From an uncultured Eubacteriales bacterium (GTDB lineage Bacteria > Bacillota > Clostridia > Peptostreptococcales > Anaerovoracaceae): a stretch of 44,945 nucleotides of DNA. The notes beneath the pieces are model-generated. The model worked only from the letters and a program-made list of their open reading frames with translations. It made no database searches and was not told the DNA's origin. Where the stretch lies: the NCBI GenBank assembly GCA_902773665.1, contig CACYFF010000015.1, forward strand, positions 1 to 44,945. The letters run 5' to 3'. How positions within the stretch are numbered: position 1 is the first letter of the stretch; each line of letters starts with the position of its first letter. A program made the translations under genes and the position numbers. This document shows positions 30,650-39,881 of the stretch, in pieces.

Positions 30650-32251
30650 CTACTTTCTGTAAACGATCTTGCCGTTCACCATGGTGAGCACCGGCAGAAC
30701 ATCCTTGATCTCCATGGGATCGCAGGTGAAGATATCCTTGTCCAGGACGACCAGATCCGCGTAGAATCCGGGCTTGATGCGGCCCTTCACGCCCTCTTTG
30801 AACTCTGCATAGGCGCTCTCATAGGTATAGGCGTCCACAGCGGTCTCCACGTCTACGCACTCCGCCGGGTTCCAACCTTCCAGCGGCTGGCCCTTAAAGT
30901 CCTTGCGGGTGACGGCGACGTAGATGTTCGCCAGCGGGTTGCAGTCTTCCACGGGGCTGTCCGTGCCGTAGGAGGCGTGGATGCCCATGTCGTGGGCGGT
31001 CTTAAAGCAGTAGGACTGCATGGCCAGATCGTGTCCGCAGCGGCTCTCCACGATGTGCAGATCGTACTGCAGGAATACGGGCTGGTACGACACGAGGATG
31101 TTGTGCTCTCTCGTAAACTTCACCATATCCATATCCGTGATCTGATAATGGATGATGTTGTGACGGTACTTGTTCTCGGTGCCGGCAGCTTTGGCGTACA
31201 TCTTCTGGGTCACGTCGATGGCGCCGTCGCCGATGCAGTGGGTCGCGATCGTAACGCCATGGTCCTGGAAGAACTGGATCATGGCCATCTGCTCGTCGTC
31301 CGGAATGCGGTCGACGCCCATAACGCCCGGCGCATCCGCATAGCCGTTTCTCATCATGGCGGAGCGGGCGCCCAGGGAACCGTCCTTAAACATCTTGGCG
31401 GGGCCGTATTCCATCATGCCCACTTTTCTGCCCCAGTCTTCGGCGACGAACTCCTCTGCCTGCTTCATGTTCTCGCAGCCGCACTGGGCAACATAGCGCA
31501 TGGGCGCTTCCCCTGCCCCGTACAGCCCTTCCAGAGCCGCCTTGACGATCTCCTTCGGTGCAACGGTGGTGTAGTCGTTGGACTGGGTGGTGGTCATGCC
31601 GTGGGATACGCCGTATTCCATGGCCATCAGATAATATTTCTTCGCTTCCTCGACGGTCATCTGCGGGATCGTAAGACGGGCTTCCGCCTGCGCTGCCTCG
31701 AACAGGTAGCCGTTGGGTTCGCCGTCTTCGCCTAAGACCACTTCGCCGCCGGGAATGGTGTGGTGATCCTTATCCAGCCCCATCTTCTCCAGGATGAGAC
31801 TGTTGACCGCCGCGGAGTGTCCGCAGATGCGGCCCAGGAACACGGGGATCTCGGTGGAGATGGCGTCGCAGTCGTGCTTATCGGGCAGACGCTTCTTGTC
31901 CGGATCGAACATGTCGTCGTTCCAGGTCTGCGTAAACAGGCCCTGGCAGTCGGGGTGATCCGCCAGATACTGTCTGCCTGCCGCAACGATCTCTTCGACG
32001 CTCTTGCAGCCGCTCACGTCCAGCTGGTTCATCGCCATGCCCACCTGCAGGATGTGCATGTGGGAGTCGTTGAACCCCGGAACGATGGTCTTGCCGCCGC
32101 AGTCGATCTTCTCCGCGTCGTAGCCGGCCAGAGTGAGGATCTCGCCGGTCGTGCCGACAGCTTTGATCCAGCCGTCTTCCTGCAGGATCGCTTCTGCATA
32201 AACGCCCTTCTCTACATAGATTTTCGCGTTGTAGAATGCTGTCTTGCTCAT
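30650..32251 (-). CDS. YtcJ-type amidohydrolase (copy 3 of 5)
   Basis: 533 residues. It begins MSKTAFYNAKIYVEKG. Metal motifs GFNDSHMH, THCIGDGAID, IIHYQITD and SYGTDSPVEDCNPL are all present. A strong AGGAGG lies 6 bases before the ATG, which is 9 bp after the M20 gene. The pairing with an M20 deacylase suggests successive cleavage of related amide bonds in the same compounds. Substrate unknown. Confidence 0.9.
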   Translation of the reverse strand: MSKTAFYNAKIYVEKGVYAEAILQEDGWIKAVGTTGEILTLAGYDAEKIDCGGKTIVPGFNDSHMHILQVGMAMNQLDVSGCKSVEEIVAAGRQYLADHPDCQGLFTQTWNDDMFDPDKKRLPDKHDCDAISTEIPVFLGRICGHSAAVNSLILEKMGLDKDHHTIPGGEVVLGEDGEPNGYLFEAAQAEARLTIPQMTVEEAKKYYLMAMEYGVSHGMTTTQSNDYTTVAPKEIVKAALEGLYGAGEAPMRYVAQCGCENMKQAEEFVAEDWGRKVGMMEYGPAKMFKDGSLGARSAMMRNGYADAPGVMGVDRIPDDEQMAMIQFFQDHGVTIATHCIGDGAIDVTQKMYAKAAGTENKYRHNIIHYQITDMDMVKFTREHNILVSYQPVFLQYDLHIVESRCGHDLAMQSYCFKTAHDMGIHASYGTDSPVEDCNPLANIYVAVTRKDFKGQPLEGWNPAECVDVETAVDAYTYESAYAEFKEGVKGRIKPGFYADLVVLDKDIFTCDPMEIKDVLPVLTMVNGKIVYRK

Positions 32252-32260
32252 AGCTGCCTC

Positions 32261-33391
32261 CTAGTACATCTTGATGAGTTCGTCGTAGATATCGATCACC
32301 CGGTCGATGATCTCGTCGTGGAAGTTGAATTCCGTGGAGTGCATATCCGGGTTGTCCTTGCCGTAGCAGTAGAAGAACATGGCGCCCTTCGTGAGTTTCG
32401 CGAAATGTCCGAAGTCCTCGGAGCCTCTCTCCGCTGCGGGACGGACCGCCGTAGGTACGCCGATCCGCTTGCAGGCTTCGAAGATCTTATCCACGCAGTC
32501 CGGATCGTTTACGGTCTCGGGGAAGCGGTCGGAGTAAGAGATCGCGATACCCAGGCCGTATTCCTCCGCCAGTTCCTTCGCCTTGGCTTCGACCTTCTTT
32601 TCCAGGTCTACCATCTCGGCCTCGATGGACCCTCTGAGGGTCACCTGGAAGCAGCCCTTGTGGGCCGCTACGCCGTAGGCTTCGGGATCGCCGGAGCGCA
32701 TGTAGCAGACCGTGGACATGATAAGGCCTTTATAGCCTTCGGACTTTTCCAGCTCGTCGCAGTACAGCGCCAGTTTCGCAAGCGCCAGCGTCGGGTTCTT
32801 GCCCAGTTCCGGCAAAGAAGCGTGGGTGGAAACGCCCTTGTATTCGATGCACATGCCTTCGGAGGCGCAGTTCATCAGGCCGGCCTTGGTCTGAACGACA
32901 CCGTAGTCTTCGTCGATGCTGCCATGCATGCCGTAGATCTCCGCGATGTTATTGTCGGTGATAAAATCGGTGCACTGGCGGGCGCCGTCACCGGTCTCCT
33001 CAGCGGGCTGGAAGATCATGTAGACGTCGCGCTCCGCGCCGAATTCGTCCAGCTCCATGGCCAGCGCGCACATGGTGGCGGCGTGACCGTCGTGGCCGCA
33101 CTTGTGACCCACGCCGGGCTTGCAGCTCTTGTAGGGCTCGTCGATCAGGTCTTCGATGGGCAGCGCGTCCACTTCCGTACGGAACGCGATGCGGGGTCTC
33201 TCGGGATGTTCGCTGTGGTAGATGGCGTACACGTAGTAGCCCTTATCCACGATCTCGATGGACGGCGCATTCTCCTTCAGAAATTTGATGATCCGCTCGT
33301 AGGTGGGTCTCTCCTCGTTGGAGAGGTCCGGGTTCTGATGAATCTCGTGTCTCAGTTCGATCGCTTTCTGAAGCTTTTCTTTGTTGCGCAT
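32261..33391 (-). CDS. M20 family amidohydrolase/aminoacylase (copy 2)
   Basis: 376 residues, the same length as the M20 protein at 20544-21674 and clearly its paralogue. Motifs: RHEIHQNPDLSNEE, FRTEVDALPIED (Thr-Glu replaces the usual Ala-Asp before the metal region), GHKCGHDGH, QPAEETGDGAR and RGSEDFGHF. AGGAGG precedes the ATG by 7-8 bases. It lies between YtcJ copies 4 and 3 with gaps of 11 and 9 bp. An N-acyl amino acid deacylase role is expected from the family. Confidence 0.9.
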   Translation of the reverse strand: MRNKEKLQKAIELRHEIHQNPDLSNEERPTYERIIKFLKENAPSIEIVDKGYYVYAIYHSEHPERPRIAFRTEVDALPIEDLIDEPYKSCKPGVGHKCGHDGHAATMCALAMELDEFGAERDVYMIFQPAEETGDGARQCTDFITDNNIAEIYGMHGSIDEDYGVVQTKAGLMNCASEGMCIEYKGVSTHASLPELGKNPTLALAKLALYCDELEKSEGYKGLIMSTVCYMRSGDPEAYGVAAHKGCFQVTLRGSIEAEMVDLEKKVEAKAKELAEEYGLGIAISYSDRFPETVNDPDCVDKIFEACKRIGVPTAVRPAAERGSEDFGHFAKLTKGAMFFYCYGKDNPDMHSTEFNFHDEIIDRVIDIYDELIKMY

Positions 33392-33402
33392 TTGAATGCC
33401 TC

Positions 33403-35055
33403 CTACTTCTGATAGATCTTATCTCTCAGGACGATCTCTCCGCCTACCATCACAAGTTCGGGCAGGATATGGATGATGTCCATGGGGTCACAGGTGAAGA
33501 TATCGGTGTCCAGGATCTCCAGGTCCGCGTAATAGCCGGGCTTGATGCGGCCCTTGTACTCTTCCGCGAATTCCATGTAGGCGCTTTCCACGGTGTAGGC
33601 GTCGATGGCCTGCTCCACGGTAACGCACTCCTGGGTATTCCAGCCTTCCTCGGGCTTTCCGGTGAGGTCCTTGCGGTTGACGGCGCAGTAGATGTTGGCG
33701 AAGGGGTTGGAGTCCTCCACCGGACTGTCCGTACCGTAGGACGCGTGGATGCCCATGTCGATGACGGTCTTGCAGGCAAGAGACGTCCTGATGAGCTCCG
33801 GCTTAAAGCGGGTGGCCATCGTGTACTGGTCGCCCTGCAGGAAGACAGGCTGATAAGCGATGAGGGTGTCGGTCTTCTTGATGTATTCCAGCAGATCCAT
33901 GCCGGTGAGTTCGCAGTGGATGAGGCAGTTTCTCAGCGGATTCTTGCCGTCCACAAGAACCTTTTCGTAGGCCTGGTTCGTGAGTTCCACCGCCCGGTCG
34001 CCGATGACGTGGGTGACGCACTGCAGGCCGTTGGCAGCAGCCTTCTTCACCAGCGTCTCCATCAGGCCCTGCTCCAGGGAGTCGATGCCGTAGTTGGTCG
34101 GGTCATCGACGTAGGGTTCTCTCATCAGAGCCGTTCTGGCGCCGATGGAGCCGTCCTTGAACATCTTGAGGGGTCCTAAGGTGAGCCATCCGTTGTACTT
34201 GTCGTAGATCTGCCGGTTGGCGTATTCCCCTGCCAGGAATTCGTCCAGATCCTTCTCCAGCAGGCAGCAGACCTGATGGCGGAAGCGGATGGAAGCTTCC
34301 TTGTTGTCGTACAGATCCTTGTATACCTTAAAGTTCTCGTCGGAGTTGGGGATCATGAAGCCCAGGTCGTTGGACTGCACGGAGGTAAGACCGTGCTCCG
34401 TCGCATATCTCATGGCGGAGAGCAGCTCTTTTCTCATGCCGGCGGGGTCGGCGGAGGGAACGACTTTGCGCACTTCGTATACCGCGTTCTCCGTTACGTA
34501 GCCGTTGACCCGGCCATTTGCATCCCGTTCGATGGTGCCGCCTTCGTAGAAGTCCACTGGCGTATCGTCATTGATCCCGAGGATCTCCAGCGCCTTGGAA
34601 TTGAGGGCGCAGGTGTGACCGCAGACTCTTTCCAGCATGATGGGGTATTCCGTAGAGATCTGGTCCAGGTCGTCCCGGTTGGGCAGGCGCACCTTACCCT
34701 CTTCGAACAGATCCTGGTTCCAGCCCTGGCCGTGCATGCCCTGACGGATCGCATCCGGGTTCTCCGCAGCGAACTTCTTGCAGATCTCGACCATGTCCTC
34801 GACGGATTTGCAGCCGCCGATGGGAGGCTCGTTCAGAACTTCGCCGATCATCAGCAGGTGCATGTGGGAGTCGTTGAGACCGGGGATGACGGTCTTGCCG
34901 CCGCAGTCGATCTTTTCGGTCTCCCAGTCGCACAGGCCCAGGATCTCTCCGTTGGTGCCCACGGCCTTGATGATGCCGTCTTCCTGCAGAACTGCCTGTT
35001 CGAAATGTCCTGCGTCCACGTAAACTTTACCGTTCAGAAATGCTGTTTTACTCAT
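33403..35055 (-). CDS. YtcJ-type amidohydrolase (copy 4 of 5)
   Basis: 550 residues. It begins MSKTAFLNGKVYVDAG. Metal motifs GLNDSHMH, THVIGDRAVE, LIHCELTG and SYGTDSPVEDSNPF. CGAGAGGT precedes the ATG. It starts 4 bp after copy 5. It shares general layout with copies 1-3 but differs in the loop THVIGDR (others have CIGDxA), which may reflect another substrate. Confidence 0.9.
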   Translation of the reverse strand: MSKTAFLNGKVYVDAGHFEQAVLQEDGIIKAVGTNGEILGLCDWETEKIDCGGKTVIPGLNDSHMHLLMIGEVLNEPPIGGCKSVEDMVEICKKFAAENPDAIRQGMHGQGWNQDLFEEGKVRLPNRDDLDQISTEYPIMLERVCGHTCALNSKALEILGINDDTPVDFYEGGTIERDANGRVNGYVTENAVYEVRKVVPSADPAGMRKELLSAMRYATEHGLTSVQSNDLGFMIPNSDENFKVYKDLYDNKEASIRFRHQVCCLLEKDLDEFLAGEYANRQIYDKYNGWLTLGPLKMFKDGSIGARTALMREPYVDDPTNYGIDSLEQGLMETLVKKAAANGLQCVTHVIGDRAVELTNQAYEKVLVDGKNPLRNCLIHCELTGMDLLEYIKKTDTLIAYQPVFLQGDQYTMATRFKPELIRTSLACKTVIDMGIHASYGTDSPVEDSNPFANIYCAVNRKDLTGKPEEGWNTQECVTVEQAIDAYTVESAYMEFAEEYKGRIKPGYYADLEILDTDIFTCDPMDIIHILPELVMVGGEIVLRDKIYQK

Positions 35056-35059
35056 TTTT

Positions 35060-36691
35060 TTACCTCTCGTAAACCTTTTCTCCTCCCACGAAGGTACGCG
35101 TCACCTTCGCGTTCAAAATGTCCTTGGGGTCGATGGTATAAAGGTCTCTGTCCATGGTAATAAAGTCTGCAAGCATGCCAGCCTTTACCTTACCTTTGAT
35201 GTTTTCGTCGCCCGTATTCCAGGCGGATTCCGCCGTATAGGCGTAGATGGCGTCCTCCACGGACAGCGCCTGCTCGGGCAGGTACGGTCCGTCCCCGTTC
35301 TTGGCCAGTCTCGTGACCGCGCAGTAGATGCCCTGCACCGGTTCGAAGGATTCCACCGGGCAATCCGTGCCGAAGCTCATGTGGATGCCCATCTCCTTGT
35401 ACCACTTCCACACGTAGGAGCTCTCCGCCAGTTCCTTGCCCACTCTGTCGTAGATGACGTGCATGTCGTAGTCGATAAAGATGGGCTGGACCATCACAGA
35501 GATGCCCAGATCCTTCATGCGCTGCAGCATCGCTCTGTCGGTCACCTGGCTGTGCACCACGGTGTGGCGGGGATGCACGTGGGGATACTTCTTCTGGGCC
35601 GCTTCCACGGCGTTGATGACCATCTCGATAGCACCGTCGCCGATGGCGTGGACCGCCACAGGCACGTTCTGCCGCTGGGAGATCTCCACCATCTCGTTGA
35701 GTCCTTCCTGGGTCCACAGCGCGAGACCGGTGGTGGAAGCATCGTCCGCGTAGGGCTTTCTCATGAGAGCCGTTCTGGCGCCCAGGGAGCCGTCGGACAG
35801 CAGCTTCGTGCAGGAGATCTTGACGGTGTCGTTGCCGAAGGACGTGTCGTAGCCTTCGGAGAACGCCCACTTCAGCTTCTCCGCGTTGAAGTACAGCATC
35901 TGGGAAGCCAGACGGAGCTTAAAGGTTCCCTTCTCCGCCCGCTCTCTCATCAGCTTCTGCAGATCGTGGTACCGGCCTGCCGGCGTGTAGTTGCCCTCGT
36001 CGGACTGGACGGACGTAAGACCCTTCTCGAACAGATCGTACTGGTGCTTCTCCATCAGATCCATCAGCTTTTCCAGGGACGGTGCGGGCAGCGTGGTCTT
36101 CATGTAGTCGAACAGGTTCTCCTTGATGACGCCGTTGAGCTTGCCGTCGGGGCCGACTTCCGCGTATTCCTTGTACTTCAGGCCTTCTCCCTGGCTCATG
36201 TCGAACATCTCGATACCCTTGGAGTTGAGCACGCCCACGTGTCCGCAGGTGCGCTGGATCATGATGGGCCAGTCCGTCGTGATGGTATCCAGGTCGTCCT
36301 TCGTGAGGAACCGCTTCTCGTCCGTAAAGTAATCCTGGTTCCAGCCTTCGCCTACGAACCACAGACCGTCGCTCTTGTCGAAGGTCTTATAGGCCTCCTT
36401 CATGCGGTCCAGCACTTCTTTTAAGGACGTGCATCCCACGAGATCCACGTGGATGCGGGTCTTTACGTAGTGCAGGAAGTGCATGTGGGAGTCGTTGAAC
36501 CCGGGCAGCAGCAGCTGGCCGCCGCAGTCCACTTCCTCGCAGACGCCGTCGTTATGGGCTGCGATATACTCCTTCGCGCCCTCTTCGGTGCCTACGTAGG
36601 CGAAATACTTACCCGTGACCACGGCAGCCTGCGCTCTGGGCTGCTCGCTGTCCATGGTCGCGATATTGGCGTTTCTGATGAGCAATGACAT
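35060..36691 (-). CDS. YtcJ-type amidohydrolase (copy 5 of 5, most divergent)
   Basis: 543 residues. It begins MSLLIRNANIATMDSEQP, unlike the MSKT start of the others. Metal motifs GFNDSHMH, VHAIGDGAIE, VVHSQVTD and SFGTDCPVES are intact. GGAGGAAAG precedes the ATG, 12 bp after the FGGY kinase. It is the first of the five in transcription order and the least like the rest, so the other copies may have arisen by later tandem duplication from a different ancestor. Confidence 0.9.
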   Translation of the reverse strand: MSLLIRNANIATMDSEQPRAQAAVVTGKYFAYVGTEEGAKEYIAAHNDGVCEEVDCGGQLLLPGFNDSHMHFLHYVKTRIHVDLVGCTSLKEVLDRMKEAYKTFDKSDGLWFVGEGWNQDYFTDEKRFLTKDDLDTITTDWPIMIQRTCGHVGVLNSKGIEMFDMSQGEGLKYKEYAEVGPDGKLNGVIKENLFDYMKTTLPAPSLEKLMDLMEKHQYDLFEKGLTSVQSDEGNYTPAGRYHDLQKLMRERAEKGTFKLRLASQMLYFNAEKLKWAFSEGYDTSFGNDTVKISCTKLLSDGSLGARTALMRKPYADDASTTGLALWTQEGLNEMVEISQRQNVPVAVHAIGDGAIEMVINAVEAAQKKYPHVHPRHTVVHSQVTDRAMLQRMKDLGISVMVQPIFIDYDMHVIYDRVGKELAESSYVWKWYKEMGIHMSFGTDCPVESFEPVQGIYCAVTRLAKNGDGPYLPEQALSVEDAIYAYTAESAWNTGDENIKGKVKAGMLADFITMDRDLYTIDPKDILNAKVTRTFVGGEKVYER

Positions 36692-36703
36692 CGTCTTTCC
36701 TCC

Positions 36704-38164
36704 TTATTCTTCCGCTGCTCTGGATCTCCAGAACGGCATCATGCTGTCCTTCAGGACGCAGTATTCTTTGTACAGTGCCATATATTTCTCATGGTTTTCC
36801 ATGTTCGGCTCGAACTTGTCGGTGTTTGCCGTAACGGACTGGGAGATCTTGAGGGCGTCCAGGATGAGCCGGTAGATGCCCATCAGGCCCAGTTCCTTCT
36901 CCTCGAAGCGGTATGTGACCGCACCCATGCAGTCGCAGAGCATCTGGCAGATGTACTGGCTCTTGGCCGCGCCGCCCGCCAGATACAGTTCCGCGTCGCC
37001 CTTGGGCAGGTTGGCATAGCAGTCCGCCATGGCCATGGCGATGCTCTCGAAGCTGGCCTTCGCGAGATGATACTTCGTGTGGTGCGCCCGGATGCCGTAG
37101 AAGCCCGCGGAAGCGGAGCTCAGCTTAAAAGGCGCGCGCTCACCGTTGATATAGGGCGTGCTCATGACGCCGTCGGCGCCGATGGGGATCTTCGCCAGTT
37201 CTTCGTCGGTCTTCGCGAAATCCTCGCCGTCCAGGATCGTCCGTCTCATCCAGTCCATGGCGGAAGCGCCTGCGGTGGCAGCCATCAGACGGATGTAGGT
37301 ATCCTTCTTCGTGTGGCACAGGATGGAGCCGTTGGTCGCGATGCAGCCTCTCGCGGTCTCTTCATCCATCACGACATAGTTCGCCAGCGTCGTGCCGACG
37401 ATGGAACCTCTCTGGCCGCCCTTCATCAGGCCGCAGCCCGTAGCGATGGCCAGCACGTCCAGGCAGCCCGCGATGACGGGAGTGCCGACACGAAGACCCA
37501 GCTCTTCCGCCGCATCCGGATAGATCGTTCCGATGATCTCGTCGGAGGTGGAGATGGGAGCGAATTTTCCCTTCATCTCCGGCAGACCCAGCCAATCCAG
37601 GATCTCTTCGTCGTACTGTTTCGTGTAGATGTTCATCAGCGAGGTCGAAGCGTCGGAAGCGTCCGTGCCGATCTGGCCGGTGAGCTTAAAGTTGATCCAG
37701 TCCTTGCAGTGGAAGATCCAGGCGATCTTCGCGTAGTTTTCCGGTTCGTTTTTCTTGAGCCAAGTAAGCTCCGCGATGTTGGCGCCGGGGAACATGGCTG
37801 TCGTATTCTTCGCAAGAAGCGTCGGATTTAAGGATTCATAATCCAGGACCGTTCTGGTATCGTTCCAGAGCATGGCGTTGCGGACAGGTCTGCCCTTGTC
37901 GTCGATCGCCCACAGACCGTCGCCCTGGGCGGAGAGACCGACCGCGATGACTTCCGGCCAAAGCGCTTCGTTGTTCGCCTTCAGTTTGAGGATGACCTTC
38001 TTCGCCACTTCCCACACGTCGTTCATGTCCATTTCCGACGCGCCGGAGAAGGGCATCAGGACCTGGGCAGGCTCGTTCTGAATATCCGCAAATTTACCGT
38101 CGATCGAGATCAGACCGGCCTTGATGCTTGTGGTTCCTGCATCCATTACCAGAAAATACTGCAT
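36704..38164 (-). CDS. FGGY-family carbohydrate kinase
   Basis: A 486-residue ATP-dependent kinase for a sugar, sugar alcohol or similar. It shows MDAGTTSIKAGLIS (phosphate 1), LWNDTRTV, a DASDASTSLMN segment, IAGCLDVLAIATGCG and IVGTTLANYVV, and YLAGGAAKSQYICQM (adenosine site). The nearest recognisable types are xylulokinase and LsrK, but specificity cannot be told. The start at 38164 has AGGAGG 6 bases upstream; the GTG at 38170 lies in that site and is rejected. With the aldolase gene upstream it forms a kinase-aldolase pair as in fucose or rhamnose breakdown. Confidence 0.88.
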   Translation of the reverse strand: MQYFLVMDAGTTSIKAGLISIDGKFADIQNEPAQVLMPFSGASEMDMNDVWEVAKKVILKLKANNEALWPEVIAVGLSAQGDGLWAIDDKGRPVRNAMLWNDTRTVLDYESLNPTLLAKNTTAMFPGANIAELTWLKKNEPENYAKIAWIFHCKDWINFKLTGQIGTDASDASTSLMNIYTKQYDEEILDWLGLPEMKGKFAPISTSDEIIGTIYPDAAEELGLRVGTPVIAGCLDVLAIATGCGLMKGGQRGSIVGTTLANYVVMDEETARGCIATNGSILCHTKKDTYIRLMAATAGASAMDWMRRTILDGEDFAKTDEELAKIPIGADGVMSTPYINGERAPFKLSSASAGFYGIRAHHTKYHLAKASFESIAMAMADCYANLPKGDAELYLAGGAAKSQYICQMLCDCMGAVTYRFEEKELGLMGIYRLILDALKISQSVTANTDKFEPNMENHEKYMALYKEYCVLKDSMMPFWRSRAAEE

Positions 38165-38173
38165 GTGCACCTC

Positions 38174-39202
38174 CTACTTTCGATACTCATATTCCAACTC
38201 TTCGCCGTTGATATAATGCATCACATCGGTGACGAATTCCCTGGTGTGATTGGAAATGGCGTCCCAGGTGGCTCCGCCGATGTGCGGGGTCACCAGCACC
38301 CGGTCGCGCATTTCAAAATACGGGTGGGATCTGGGGATGGGTTCCTCGCGGAACACATCTATGGCGGCGCCGGCGATCTCGCCATTGCGCAGAGCCTCGA
38401 TCAGAGCATCCTCGTCCACGACGGAACCTCTGGAATCGTTGATGAGATAAGCCGTTTTTTTCATGGCGCGGAAAACGTCCGCATTTACGATATTCTCCGT
38501 CTGCGGCGTGTCCTTCAGATGGACCGTCAGGATATCCACCTTCGGCGCCATGTCCATCAGACTTTCGCAGACTTCCATGTAAGCCGGCGCGTTCTCTTTC
38601 GTAAGAGAGCGGCTGCAGCCGTAGACTTTCATGCCGAAGGCGTCGCAGAGCTTCGCGACGCGCATGCCGATGCTGCCGCAGCCCAGGATGCCGACGCTGT
38701 GACCCTTCAGCTGATAGCCTTTGTAATACGTGTAGGGGCTGGTCTCTCCCGTGGACCAGGTAACGTCGCGTTTCGCGGATTCGCTGCCGTGGCTGCCGAT
38801 GTCGTCCGCGGCGAACTTGCCTTCGCACAGATCGCGGTAGGCGAACCCGATGCCGCGGGTGACCGCCAGCATGAGTCCCAGGGTGTATTCCGCCGTCGTG
38901 TCGGAATTGCGCTCCACGGCGTAGCTCACCTTGATGCCCTTTTCTCTGGCGTAGGCGGTATCCACGTTGACGGGCGTGGCCCGCGTGCAGACGATGAGTC
39001 CGCAGTTCGGCGCAGCGTCGATCACGTCTTTCGTAACGGGATCGTAGCTCGTAATGATGATGTCTTTATCCGCGCAGGCATGCTTCATCTGCTCGACGCT
39101 CAGGACGGCGTTGCCCCAGTCATAGGTGATGTCCAGCACATCCTCGAGCTGTTTTGCGATCTCGTAGTCCATCTCCGCGGAGACGAAGGCTTTGGGTCTC
39201 AT
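38174..39202 (-). CDS. D-isomer-specific 2-hydroxyacid dehydrogenase
   Basis: 342 residues of the NAD-dependent D-2-hydroxyacid dehydrogenase family. The Rossmann motif GILGCGSIGMRVAKL (GxGxxG) and the catalytic residues Arg in NDSRGSVVD, Glu in FREEPI and His in TPHIGGAT are all present. It reduces a 2-oxoacid or oxidises a hydroxyacid formed in the pathway. The ATG directly follows the aldolase TGA (TGAATG) and uses a GAGGAG site within the aldolase gene. Confidence 0.9.
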   Translation of the reverse strand: MRPKAFVSAEMDYEIAKQLEDVLDITYDWGNAVLSVEQMKHACADKDIIITSYDPVTKDVIDAAPNCGLIVCTRATPVNVDTAYAREKGIKVSYAVERNSDTTAEYTLGLMLAVTRGIGFAYRDLCEGKFAADDIGSHGSESAKRDVTWSTGETSPYTYYKGYQLKGHSVGILGCGSIGMRVAKLCDAFGMKVYGCSRSLTKENAPAYMEVCESLMDMAPKVDILTVHLKDTPQTENIVNADVFRAMKKTAYLINDSRGSVVDEDALIEALRNGEIAGAAIDVFREEPIPRSHPYFEMRDRVLVTPHIGGATWDAISNHTREFVTDVMHYINGEELEYEYRK

Positions 39203-39880
39203 TCAGATCTCCTCGTGCTTCTCGTGCACTTTGCCGTAGCCTTTAAAGCGCTCCACCATGCGGTCCATCTCATCCTGGGGGAGCTGTACGGGCTTGTATC
39301 CGCTGGCTTCCATGGCCATCGCATTGCATACCATTTTGCAGCAGAATTCGAGCTCTTCCGTAATGTTATAGGCCTCGTTTAAGTCCTTACCGCCTGCAAG
39401 CAGCCCGTGATTGGCCAGAAGCACCGCCTTTACGCCTTCCATCGCCCGGAACGCGTTTCTCGCCAGTTCCACTGTGCCGTAGGTGGCATATTCCGCGCAG
39501 TTTACATGCGTTCCGCCGAAAGCCGCCAGGTAATGGATCGGAGGCAGCGGTCTCCGGAAGCAGCTGTAGGTGGAGGCGTAGGTCGTGTGCGTATGGATGA
39601 CCGCATCGAGATCCGTGCGGTATTTGTAAAAGATGCGGTGCATGTCGCATTCGCTGGAGGGAACGGCATCTCCTTCCACGATCTTGCCGGTCTGCACGTC
39701 CATGACGACGATCTGTTCCGGCTTGATGTCCACGTAGGGAATGCCGGAAGGCGTGATGCACATAAGGCCGCTTTCGCGGTCACAGACGGAGAAATTACCG
39801 CCGGTGCCCGTCGTAAGGCCCTCCCGGATGGCCCGAAGGCCGATAGCGACAAGTTCTTTGCGTTTTTCTTCTAAAAGCAT
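39203..39880 (-). CDS. Class II aldolase/adducin family protein (fuculose-phosphate aldolase-like)
   Basis: 225 residues of the zinc-dependent FucA/AraD/RhaD family, which split ketose phosphates into dihydroxyacetone phosphate and an aldehyde, or act as epimerases or decarboxylases. Seen: TGTGGNFSVCD, PSGIPY, the zinc ligands HTHTTYA (HxH), and ANHGLLAGG (third His). The start at 39880, with AAAGGA upstream, is only 1 bp after the RND pump stop; the ORF up to 39970 overlaps the pump gene and is rejected. Its tight link to the pump joins export or uptake with metabolism. Confidence 0.88.
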   Translation of the reverse strand: MLLEEKRKELVAIGLRAIREGLTTGTGGNFSVCDRESGLMCITPSGIPYVDIKPEQIVVMDVQTGKIVEGDAVPSSECDMHRIFYKYRTDLDAVIHTHTTYASTYSCFRRPLPPIHYLAAFGGTHVNCAEYATYGTVELARNAFRAMEGVKAVLLANHGLLAGGKDLNEAYNITEELEFCCKMVCNAMAMEASGYKPVQLPQDEMDRMVERFKGYGKVHEKHEEI

Positions 39881-39881
39881 G

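Noticed and set aside
27313-36691. Assembly artefact as explanation of the five YtcJ copies
   Set aside because: The copies differ throughout their length and are divided by other genes, unlike a collapsed or duplicated assembly repeat.
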